Shown here: one piece after another, positions 10,137 to 20,772 of the stretch
How the letters are laid out: every line of letters begins with the position of its first letter
How positions within the stretch are numbered: the stretch's first letter is position 1
NCBI GenBank assembly: GCA_036925085.1
Contig: JAUPFP010000002.1
Span: 9,345,321-9,409,320 of the forward strand
DNA: 64,000 bases
DNA from: Brachycybe producta
Lineage: Eukaryota; Arthropoda; Diplopoda; Playtdesmida; Andrognathidae
Direction of reading: 5' to 3'
The notes under the pieces: generated by a model
Databases searched by the model: none
What the model saw: the letters and a program-made list of their open reading frames with translations, nothing else
What the model was told of the DNA's origin: nothing
Program-made: the position numbers and the translations under genes

Positions 10137-11025
10137 GTACATTCTTGACATTCTGACCTTCACACTGAAGGTCGTGACTGGTCAACATATTCAATTTAAT
10201 CTTCTTCAGATTGTAAGTATGTGGATAAGATGCTTGTTTTCTTGAGAAAGGTTTGCAGCGTTCTTTACAGATGCCCGCTCACATGTTGTTTCTTGAAACT
10301 ATTTTCTTCAGAAAATGGCTTTTACTTTAGTTTCCGAACATGTAAATTGTCAGAGCTTTTTTTAAATATTTAAAAAAAAAAAGTTACTGCAACAAACATT
10401 AGTTTCCGGATGAACATTTCTTCTCAGAAATGAAGAAATTACTTTCATTGCAATTTTCAATGCAAAATTTACACTGTTTATTTCCTCCTGCAAATCTCTT
10501 GTCTGAACGTAAAAAAGATTTAAGATCTAGTTATTATAAGAACGATTGTCATATCTTGATAACAAATTGCCATTCTTAAATCGTAACTTAATAAAGGAGC
10601 TTTTCCACGCTCAACTTTTTCAATAACTTTTTATAAAGAAACTAATTGCCCAATTTATTTTAACTACTTAGCCAATTTTTTTGTTTTTGCGCCAAAGACA
10701 CTTACACATTTTTCTTTCTTACAAGTCTAGCTCAATTTATATAGCCTCTAACTAGTCTTTTTTTATTGGATAAAAGTGATATTGTGGTTGTTTCTCTCCA
10801 CTTTTAAACTTATGAGCTAAGTTGTCAATACAGTTTAGTAGAACGTCGATTATCGGTTATAATGTCGGACAGGTCTAATTTTTTTTAAAAATTTAAATCA
10901 TATTTTTTTTCCATTTAATTAAAATTTCACAAGTGAAAAATCCGATTAATGACAAATATTGTTCAACATAGAGCGCCGATAATCCTGTCTAATTGGTTCA
11001 CATTTGTCCGGATTTTCGACCATAA
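10137..11025. other. A/T-rich intergenic DNA
   Basis: No gene. Around 10700-10860 is a degenerate stretch with GCCTCTAACTAGTC, a word also present in the foldback at 56512-56803, so probably an old fragment of that family. Confidence 0.4.
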
Positions 11026-11211
11026 GACCTTGTTTCCATTGCGGTGAAAATTTGAATTTTTTGAAAATGTCAACTGGTGAAAAATTGAACAAACGTGACC
11101 TTTGCCTATGATAGTGAATGGGCGCCACTGGGCGGGGGCCACATTTCTTCTATTTTTCACCAGTTGAAATTTGCAAAAAGTTCAAATTTTCACCACAATG
11201 GAAACAAGGCA
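11026..11211. mobile_element. Foldback MITE with TAA target duplication
   Basis: Inverted ends CCTTGTTTCCATTGCGGTGA and CCTTGTTTCCATTGTGGTGA (inner arms continue AAATTTGAA). TAA sits directly outside both ends. The interior repeats TTTTTCACCAGTTGAAA-like words in both orientations. A 3-bp TWA duplication is typical of PIF/Harbinger elements (known); assignment is inferred. Confidence 0.82.
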
Positions 11212-11259
11212 TAAAGTATACCAAAAAAAAAATCACTAAAAAACTCAGCATTATACCTT

Positions 11260-11714
11260 GTACACACATAGTTAAATGAATTCAAATTAAATGTCTTTAG
11301 GTGAATTATACGGAATCCAGTTAAGGACATGAACAAAAAATAAAAATTGACTTTATTATTAATATTTTAAATTGAAATACTAAATCATTATTTTGTCAAT
11401 AGTTTATATATTACTAGTGGGATAATCCGTCATAAATGACGGGAGCAAAATTCACAGGCAATTGTGCGCATGAGCGTCGTTTTTTCCTTTTTTACTCCTT
11501 TTATTTCAATTTCAGTCACCCCCTCCCACTTTTCTCTCTCTCTCTCCTTCTACACTTTCCAACCTTTTCCCCTCACCCCCTCCCACATTTTTCTCTCTCC
11601 CCCTTTCTACACTTTCCAAAGGAAGAGTTCAACATATAGTTGACCTTGAGAAAAAAAAAAGGTTCATTTATTCAAATTTATATAAATTCCGACGTGCTTC
11701 AATGGCTTTTGTTA

Positions 11715-11783
<69 letters not shown>

Positions 11784-11860
11784 CTGGGATATTATATATA
11801 TAATATTTAAGTATTAACTCAATATTTTCAAGATTATTAACTGAATAAATTGAATTCGAC
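11260..11860. repeat. Composite repeat with a (CA)n microsatellite
   Basis: 11265-11410 is one arm of the foldback family complete at 15045-15368. From about 11412 another unit starts (TACTAGTGGGATAATCCGTC), goes through a polypyrimidine CCCCTCCCAC stretch, and ends near a (CA)33-like tract at 11716-11781. The same unit, inverted, forms 20716-21330 within the GCPII-A gene. Confidence 0.65.
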
Positions 11861-12330
11861 ATATTGTTTGTCCGTCACAGGGATCTGTAGAACGCGTTTA
11901 TTATTTAAATGCATTTAAATTATCAGGTGTGTTCTAGGTATTAACTAGAAACATCATTTTCACTATATTTAAACTAAAAACATACACAAATATTTTATAA
12001 ATAAAATCAGAAATATGTAAATTATAAATTCCAAAAAAAAAAACATCTCCAATTTTTGTTTTTGGAACAAGGCTGTTGTTTGACGAAATTTGTTTCTGTG
12101 GACGAATCCGGACTTTTGACGTTGAGGGATATTATCGACGCTCTCCTCCTCTTCTGCATGATTTAAATCCCTTGACTTTTTATGATGATGATGATAATTT
12201 TTTTTACATTAAATCTCAAACTAAATTAAATTAAGATTAAATCATGACTTTAAACCATGTTGATTTTTAATCAGAAACAAAAAAAATCAATTGCTTTAAA
12301 TCGCGATTTAATTTAATGGGTCTCCCTAAA
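11861..12330. other. A/T-rich intergenic DNA
   Basis: No gene or clear element. Words such as TTAAATCGCGATTTAA appear next to the following minisatellite. Confidence 0.4.
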
Positions 12331-12556
12331 ACGCAAAAATTGCAAAAACGTATTTAAAACAACCCAAATTAATGGGAAATTTCAGAAACGCATTTAAAAC
12401 AACCCAAATTAATGGGAAATTGCAAAAACGCATTTAAAACAACCCAAATTAATGGGAAATTGCAAAAACGCATTTAAAACAACCCAAATTAATGGGGAAA
12501 TTGCAAAAACGCATTTAAAACAACCCAAATTAATGGGAAATTGCAGAAACGCATTA
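12331..12556. repeat. 40-bp minisatellite, about 5.5 copies
   Basis: Unit contains AACGCATTTAAAACAACCC followed by AAATTAATGGGAAATTGCAA. Central copies are almost identical (single-base differences such as CAGAAACG for CAAAAACG), so expansion or homogenisation is recent. Noncoding. Confidence 0.92.
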
Positions 12557-13758
12557 ATTTGAGTCATGTTAAATAAGTTTCTGCATTTTCTACAATTTCT
12601 GTGTTTTAGGGTTTTCCCAATTTAATTAAAATCGAAATCTTTTATCAAAGATTTGCCAATTTGTATTAGTAATTTTCATTAATATAATTTATTCTTACCT
12701 GATTGATAAATTGCATAGAAAAATCATTTGTTTAATTTTTGAAATCAACACCTTCACAAAAACTCAGAGTTTTTTTTTTATCAAAATTGATAAGAAATAC
12801 TGTATTTTTTGTGTTTGTATATGTTTGATACAATATAAATCACTGACGTTTGAAGCTGTTTTTTAATAGCTCAGTTGAAGAAAAAAAAAAGCTAAATGAA
12901 ACAAACAGTACAATCAATAATAATATACGAACCGTAAACATGAAATTTCCCAGCACCACGTACACGGCAGCTGTGCTTCCTCCCCTTCTTGGACAACAAC
13001 GACAATTCATGCATTCAGCATATGCATTGGTAAACACCATATGGGAATGAGGAGTGTAGACTAGTCAATGTGACGTTTAACTACTATTGGCAAAAATTGA
13101 CTAAAAAGAAAAGTCTATATTATTATAGTATAATATAAAATCCATTTGCTTGTCAATTTCTTTGTCTCTTCTTGGCTCAAATCCACATCTGACTGAAGAA
13201 TTATGAAAAAGAATAATAGTACGAGCTTGTATTTTTATTTTTTTTCATAAGATTCAATAGAAAAAAGTGAGGAAAATTCTACCCTCTTTTATGTTTAAAA
13301 TGAACTTACCCCTTGAGAATTTTTCCCTCTTTTCTAACCTACATAAGTGTAATGGAGGCACCTGTACTCTCGCACAACATCCTACCAAAAATAAAAGTGA
13401 ACAATGAGATATTTAAAAACAATACATTTACAATACAAACAGAAATTTTGGTGGCATTTTCAAAAAGGGGCCATTCGCAAAAAGTTCACTTATTACAAAA
13501 AGTATAGTTTTTTTAATCAAGTTTATGTCTTGTTTCCTTGTGGAACAAATCGCACCTCAGCTGGAAGGGTGGCACAACTCAAAAAACCACTTTTTTTTGG
13601 GGGGGGGGGGAAATGAGTTTGTAGTTAAGAGGGCAAATTCATGACTTATACCTACCTACCTAGTACACACTTGATAATTTAAATACATTTCAATAATAAA
13701 CATTTTCTACAGAGCCCCGCGAAGGACAAAAACAATATGTCGAATTCAATATATTCAG
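12557..13758. other. A/T-rich intergenic DNA
   Basis: No convincing gene. Open frames at 12850-13050 and 13313-13616 lack any recognisable domain and overlap low-complexity tracts (a T8G12-like run near 13590-13611). Confidence 0.4.
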
Positions 13759-14667
13759 TTAAGAGGCTAGATACATCGTTTAGTTCAAAATTTCTCCGAA
13801 TGTAGGCGCTGCGATCATTGTTGATTGAAAAACGGTTTTTTAACGTTTTTTCTCCCTGTTCGAAGTCACATAATAATTAATAGAAAAATAATTTCGCGTG
13901 CTAACCTTATAAAAAGAAAACATTGTGAAGCCAGTAGATTAATGCACGTAATAATTATTTTGTTATTGTTCTGAGTTGTTTTTAACGGGAGTTCTTCAAA
14001 TGTTTGGGTGACGGTTTTTTGCTCCTATGGGACTTAACATGGAGTTAAAAAAACGTAAGATTTTGAATGTTATTTAAAAATAGAAAGCCCTTTTAAAATT
14101 TAGAAAAAGGAATAATCCTGAAGGCAATAAACACATGTAAGTACGTGCTAATTTTTCTGATCGCTCTAAGTCATTTTTAATGGGAGTTCTTCTAATGTTT
14201 GTGGGACGGTGTTTTGCTCCTATGGGACTTAACATGGAGTTAAAAAACGTACGATTTTAAACGTTATTAAAAAATAGAAGGACCTTTTCAAAATTTATAA
14301 AAAGAAAACATCGTGAAGCCAATACATGAATGTATGTGCTAATTATTTTGTTATTGTTCTAAATCAGTTTTAACGAGAGTTTTTCAAATGTTTGTGGGAC
14401 GGTTTTTGATCCTATGGGATTTAACATGGGGTTGAAAAAACGAACGACTTTGAACCTTGTTTAAAAATAGAAGGACCTCATCAAAAATTATAAAAATCTA
14501 GCAATTTGAAGAACAATACTTTTTATTGCATTTTGCGCTTTACTGTATTTTAATTGAGCGATTGTGAGGCGATTTCTTTCAGTTTTAGTAACACCATTTA
14601 AGAACACTCATTTGTCTCGTTGTCGTCTGCTCAAAACAACAAGATGGACGTGGATCTAGGCTCTTAA
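13759..14667 (-). mobile_element. TTAA-type MITE, copy d (complete)
   Basis: TTAAGAGGCTAGATACATCG at the left and the inverse of the CCTAGATCC-type end at the right, each bounded by TTAA. The flanks CAATATATTCAG and TAATCTGAAAATATTGAG match, uninterrupted, the sequence at 15170-15215, an empty site in another repeat copy. This proves the boundaries and the 4-bp duplication. Three ~190-bp subunits, no coding capacity. Confidence 0.94.
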
Positions 14668-15044
14668 TAATCTGAAAATATTGAGTTAATACTTAAATAT
14701 AAATATATAAACTATTGAAAAAATATTGATTTAGTATTTCAATTTTAAAATATTAATAATAAAGTCAATTTTTATTTGGTTTTCATGTCCTTAACTGGAT
14801 TCCGTATAATTCACCTAAACACATTTAATTTGATTTCATTTAACTCATGTGTGAGTACAAGGTATTAGTTTGTTGTGCTTTACTTGGCTTCCCTGCAACA
14901 GAATTGAGATAGAAAAACTGCAACTTTAAACTCATTTTTCCCCAAAAAAAAGTTTTTTTTAGTTGTGCCACTCTTCCATCCGAGGTGCGAATTGTTGGTC
15001 AGAATTTGTTTAAAAAAAGTGGACTTATTATCAAGTACAGTATT
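14668..15044. repeat. Half of a foldback repeat downstream of copy d
   Basis: 14668-14870 is the right half of the repeat into which MITE copy d inserted (AATATTGAGTTAATACTTAA through to GTGTGAGTACAAGGTATTAG). The remainder is unclassified. Confidence 0.7.
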
Positions 15045-15368
15045 ACCTTGTACACACACATGAGTTAAATGAATTCCAATTAAATGTGTTTAGGTGAATT
15101 ATACGGAATCCAGTTAAGGACATGAACACCAAATAAAATTGACTTTAATTATTAATATTTTAAAACAATATATCGAATTCAATTTATACAGTTAATAATC
15201 TGAAAATATTGAGTTAATACTTAAATATAAATTATATAAACTATTGATTTAGTATTTCAATTTAAAATATTAATAATAAAGTCAATTTTAGTTGGTTCAT
15301 GTCCTAAAATGGATTCCGTATAATTCACCTAAACACATTTATTTTGTATTCATGTGTGTACAAGGTAT
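15045..15368. mobile_element. Foldback element with >80-bp inverted ends
   Basis: Left TACCTTGTACACACACATGA and right TCATGTGTGTACAAGGTA are inverted; the arms continue through GGTGAATTATACGGAATCCA. The centre contains CAGTTAATAATC, the empty target for TTAA MITE copy d. Partial relatives at 11265-11410, 14668-14870 and 24040-24225. Confidence 0.88.
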
Positions 15369-15447
15369 AAGAGTATGTGGATTATAATTATGATTGGCTG
15401 TCTTGAAGAAAAAAAGTAGGTGGAGTTAGCAACTTAGCATGGTAATT

Positions 15448-15469
15448 CCCCCCCCCCCCCCCCCCCCCC
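15448..15469. repeat. Poly(C) tract
   Basis: About 22 consecutive C residues; the length is likely to be unreliable in any assembly. Confidence 0.9.
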
Positions 15470-15712
15470 GAATACGTTTTCTTTAAAACCGCTTCCGCTA
15501 ACATGTTGTGTCCGGATGCTACTTTTCTTGGGTTTTTCTTTACAGATAGACATCAAATAAGATTTTTCTTTAGTATCCATCCGGTTACAGCCATTATAAT
15601 AGAAAATTAAGAGAACTTTTTTTTCAACATGTTTTTACCAAAGTTTATTTCTTGTTAAAATAGTGTGGGAAGGGAAAAGAATTTCTTGTGTCATTGAGTC
15701 CAGTAGAAAAGT

Positions 15713-15978
15713 ATATAAACGGTGAGTAAAATACAAATGAGATAAAAGAGACACTAAAATACATCTAAAACCTTAACTCAACATACAAATATACTTTTTA
15801 TTATTTTATCAAATTATCAAATTCAATCAATATGGATAAGAAGAAGGTACTTCACTATGTTTATTTTACTAAGCCATATGATATGATAGCGGTTTTATAC
15901 GTGGAAATATCGTTAATTGCATTCAGTCCTCTGTTTACACAATCATTTCATAAATATTCATTATATAATTTCAAATAA
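15713..15978 (+). CDS. Possible small gene: TATA box plus 48-codon open frame
   Basis: TATAAA at 15713-15718 is followed about 115 bases later by an ATG (15832) in a good context, opening a 48-codon frame that ends TAA at 15976-15978. The peptide starts MDKKK, then has one hydrophobic stretch. Alternatively MDKKK is a first exon, since GTACTTC follows directly and could be a donor; no matching downstream exon was found. Nothing about it is recognised. It might equally be chance sequence. Confidence 0.25.
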
Positions 15979-16502
15979 AAAAATAGGTACGAAATAATTA
16001 TTCCCTTGGTAATAAAAAAAATCTCCAGAATCCAGATGCAGAGTGATGAAGAGGTTATTATCACCTTATTATACATGTAATTGACAGGTGTTTATGAGAG
16101 GTAAAATACGAGGGTTGAAAACAAAGTAAACATTTTTAGTGAATGTCATTCATACTCTAAAGCGGACTAAAATAATTCTGCAGTGGCGCCATCCAGTGGA
16201 ACAAAAACCAAATAAATATATATTCAATGACCTACAAAAATAAACATCTATACAAATGTTGTACTGTAAAATCTAGCGTATAAAATATGCACGTTTGATT
16301 TAGCCCAAAAATATTTGATAAAACGACATAAAATGACGTATTTTTAATATACTCGAGTATAATATGGAACCGAGTTTGAGCGGACAAAAGATGAGTAAAT
16401 ATTGTGCGTATTATACTGCGAGATTTTACGTCATAATTTATTTAATAATATTATTTGGAATCAATCATACTATTGGTAGACTTATCTGAATTTAGAACAC
16501 AG

Positions 16503-16684
16503 CCATTTAGAAATCGGGACGAACACAAGTTGGCTCCAACTTCTAATTGGTTGGTTATGTAGTCTGACGTCACATGCTCTCTGCCCTTTTCAACGTCAAA
16601 CCACACAACAAACCAATTAGAAGTTCCCGGTAGTCATAAAAAGGGCGGAGCCAGCTTGTGTTCGTCCCGATTTCTAAATGCCTG
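16503..16684. mobile_element. Foldback MITE with GC-box arms (family 2)
   Basis: GCCATTTAGAAATCGGGACG at the left is inverted at the right (CCCGATTTCTAAATGCC). Arms contain CTTCTAATTGGTTGGTTA and AAAGGGCGGAGCC. Shorter centre than the 9648 copy. Confidence 0.88.
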
Positions 16685-17243
16685 TTCTTTATTGTTAGAG
16701 AAAAACAAAACAATTTAATGTATTCTACTGAGAGCTTGAAGGATTCAAGCTGTGTGTGAACAACATCCTTAAATATGACTTAATTACTTTTCCAGTTTAA
16801 TAATTAGCTCTGACAGTTTGGTGAAATGAATAACACCATTACAATAGTTTTATACTCCATTTTTTGTAAACCATTTGAATCAGAAAATGTAAATTTGGGA
16901 AATAACTGGTAATGCACTTTTATTATAGAGACCTACATAAAGGGCAATGGGTTTTGTGGGCCTCGTGAACCTAGCAGGGGTTTGAAAAAGCCCAACATAT
17001 GAACTTTGTTGGCTTCTTGGTCTTTATGGGCATTATACGCTGAGCTGGACCTAAATTATGTTACGAAATGTTGCTCTCTAATTTTAAATACACTCATATT
17101 TGTTTATTTTAAACTAATTAGAATCTTACGAATTAAATGCTGTGAAAAAAAAATTGTTATGGAATTAAAAAAAAATCCACGAAAAGTCAATTTTTGGTAT
17201 TCATTTATTTGTCATTAAAACAATTCAATCAGTTATTCAGTTA
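16685..17243. other. A/T-rich intergenic DNA
   Basis: No gene, no hairpin. The open frame at 17006-17218 is not convincing as protein. Confidence 0.4.
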
Positions 17244-17697
17244 AACCTCTTTTCTACTACAAAAATGAACTATAGTTAAAAAGTTAACCACAGTTAAAAA
17301 GTTAACCACAGTTAAAAACACATGTAATTACATTTAACATGGTTAAACTTCTGTATAATGGAATTAAAAACTCAACTGCCATTGACACAATGTGGTTAAC
17401 CACATTATTGAATGGTTAAATACGTCACTTGAACTCACTTCATGTGTTTAAACAAATTTTTAGCCTACAAACAACATGGCGGATAGGGAGAGTACTCAGT
17501 TTTTGACTTGTTTGAGGAATGAAAATTTGGACACAAAATTCACAACTGTTTAGTTCGTTTAACAATTAAAATCATCTAAACAAGTATGTCTTAAAAAAAT
17601 GGAAACACACTTAAGTACCACTTCTAACTTGTCGGCAGTCAACTATAAATCTTGGTTAAGTAACTGCAGTTAATTTCTGTAGTGAAAACGAGGGGTG
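17244..17697. mobile_element. Foldback element iterating GTTAA/TTAAC, TTA duplications
   Basis: Imperfect inverted ends (CTCTTTTCTACTAC on the left against CTCGTTTTCACTAC on the right). TTA lies outside both ends. The interior repeats GGTTAA and TTAACC many times in both orientations. Only 15 bp separate it from the next foldback element. Confidence 0.7.
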
Positions 17698-17712
17698 TTA
17701 TGAAGTGTGTAA

Positions 17713-18146
17713 AGCCGATGCTACACGTAGCAACAATTCAGCAACTTTAGAACAACATAGCTGTGTTGCTGCTCTATTGTTTCATAAACGTTGAAACATC
17801 TGTCATAAGAGCAACAAACCCGAATTGTTGCTCACAGATTGAAAGCAACAGAATTTTCAAATAGAACTTGGTTCTATTTTCGAGCAACCATTTCAGCCAA
17901 CAGGCAATAAAAACGGCTTGAATAATCACATGACTATTTCAAATTTTCAACTGATGAAGAAGAGAAAGACGAAACAAAATGTCTACAATCTTTGGCTCAC
18001 AACCTCTTTGTTTCGTTGGTTGTTGCTTTCATGTAAGTTTCATGAACGTTGCAACATGTATCATAGGTGTTGCTTGCAACAAATAGGAAACTACTGTTGC
18101 TACAACTAGTATTGTTGCTTGACTGTTGCTACGTGTAGCATCAGCT
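17713..18146. mobile_element. Foldback element iterating GCAAC/GTTGC, TAA duplications
   Basis: Ends AGCCGATGCTACACGTAGCA and AGCTGATGCTACACGTAGCA (inverted), each immediately flanked by TAA. More than fifteen GTTGC/GCAAC words occur in both orientations. It begins about 20 bp beyond the GCPII-A stop codon, so it must be transcribed as that gene's 3' untranslated region unless cleavage is immediate. Confidence 0.9.
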
Positions 18147-18166
18147 TAATGAATGTCTGAATGAAT

Positions 18167-20730
18167 TTAGATTAAATGATGAGGTTTAAGAAAATGTGTT
18201 GCTTGATGTATGGCTATTATGACATCAGAGACATGTTTCTTTACTTCTGTCCAAGTTTCTTCCGGATTACTTGAACTGTCAATATCAAACATAAGGTCCT
18301 GTATTCCCGGAAATGCACTGCTACCATAAAAGTTATGGAAACTCAAAGAGAAAACCACATGTCTATAACACAATAGAATAGAATTAACAAAGAAACGCCA
18401 TGTTAAGTACATATTTTTTTACATTTTAAGCTTCATTTTTAAAAAAAAACATACCTGTATTGCTTTTGAAGTGGTAGACCTTGATGTAATAAAAGAGTTT
18501 GATCCAAGTGTATCATCTGATCATTCAGGCTCCTCAATACATTTGGACTATTTTTTTTTAAATAATAGATGAAAACAATTAGCTTCATCTATTGCTTTTT
18601 TGTTGAAAATATACAAATAAACTGACTTTTTGGTGTTTGTTTTCAATAAACGAGCATTAAATTCGTTAGCTGTCTCGACGAAATCCTCAATTTTAGTTTC
18701 AAGAAGATCTAAAGTGCAAATCAAAAAATGGAAATTTTTAGTTTTAATAAAAGTCAGAATTGTGCAAAATTGTTTTTGACTTTATCTACAGTGAAAATCG
18801 TTTAACACGAAATATCGGATGACATGGAATACGTTTTTATACGAGCTTAGCATAAAAATTCTATTAAGATGGTTTATGAACACCTGATTTCCGAAATCTT
18901 GATTCTTTTGTCTTTTAGAAGAACAAAAGTTAAGGAAAACTAGAAAGTGTTTTAGAAACTAGAAGGATAGCTCATGTTGATTTTTAGGGTCAGAATTCAT
19001 GTTGATATCTTTCAAAATAAACGGTTTTATAGACAACAATTTAAAAAAAAATATATTGTCTGCTTAAAGTTGGGTTATTTTTAAACTGACATTTAAAAAA
19101 AAGACATATCAACATGAAAATACCCATTAAATGATTGAGCTACTCTTCTAGTTTCTAAAACACTTTCAAGTTTCTCTTCATTTTGCATGTGAAAGACACA
19201 ATAATCAGAGTTCGAGAGGCATGTTTACACTTTAAAAACCACTTTAATACGAAAAACATATGGCAGTCTCTTCCATTTCGTGTTAAACGGTTTCCACTGT
19301 GTATGCATTCTACTGTATTTACCAATATTAATGTTGTGATTTAAGATTTTCTCATAAAGTCCAATTGTTTTAAGTTGCTGAAAAGCTTCAGAAATCTTTT
19401 TAGCATAGTGAGTCACATTGAAGGGTAAAATATCAGCATCTTTTAATAAAAATTAATATAGAAATTAGTTTTACTGATATATTTTCATTGATAAATTATA
19501 GTTGTCATAGAATGGATTCAAGGAAACCTGCTAGTTTGTGTAGAAGTAATCCATTCAAGTGTCCACAAGCTTTGTGTTGATTAAAATGAGGATCAATAAA
19601 ATTGTCCACAAGGTAAAATGTGTCGAATCCAGTGTGATAAGCTGGATATGAACCGAATTTCCTCGGTGTATGAAGCTAAAATTTTGCAAAGAAACAAAAC
19701 AACATTGGAATTTCAGCGTAATTATTGAAATTTCAAGGATGTTAAGTAAAACAACTAAGATAGTTTGATTTGCAAATTTGTAACGTTTTGAACACCTTTG
19801 AAGAAAAGTATTTACACCTTTATTTTGTGCCATACTTATCCGTTTACCTTATTTGGTTGAAATGTTAAGTCAATCGAAGCAACTCCAGCCGTAAATGCAA
19901 ATGGGACATGATCAGTTCCACCTCCCAGAAAATTCAGACTAAAAACACATTGTAAGCAAAAGAAAATATAAACTGTTTTGTACTAAAATTGGTACAGACA
20001 CCGATGTCTTGAAGTATAAAAACATTTCAGGACAGCGTGGATGGATTTAAATCAGTTGCTTTTTTGCCTCATTAAAATTAACTTGATTTAAATTTTTAAA
20101 AAAATTGGCAATATTGCACCATAAAAAATTAGGTGATTAAGATCACATTTTGTAATTTGGTTCAGAATTATTCTTTGGTTTTCTTTAAAAAAAAAGTGAA
20201 TTTTTCTTTTATGAAATAAGTTTGTCATGCATGGATTTTCAGTTTTTAAAAGAGAAATTTTATGAAATTTTTTAAATAAATAAAAATAATCTGATTAAAA
20301 TCTAAAAAAAAAAATGCAATTTTCTTGATTTTTTTAAAATAAAAATTATGATTTTTATCTACCCTGTTTTAGAATGATTTTTACTGTATATGTAAGCATT
20401 GCAGAACATTTATTTTCTTACACTACTGAATCATTTAAACGATTTTTTTCCCAGTTTTTACGAAATACATGATCCAAATTAGCTGTTTCTGCTTGAATTT
20501 CTTTCCATGCGTCGAATAATGTTGCCGAATTATTGTTTGGAGCAGGAACCTAATGCAATTTTTCTATTTGAGAGTTTCTATACATTTACAACTGGTGTAA
20601 TTTTCAAATTTCCGGTTACCTGTTTTGATGTTTCAACAACTAAGTGTTGAAGAAGTGGTGAGGCACTTGCTGAGAATACGTCACCTGATGACAAAAGTAC
20701 ACAAAATTCTATATATATTAAGCCAGGTCT

Positions 20731-20772
<42 letters not shown>

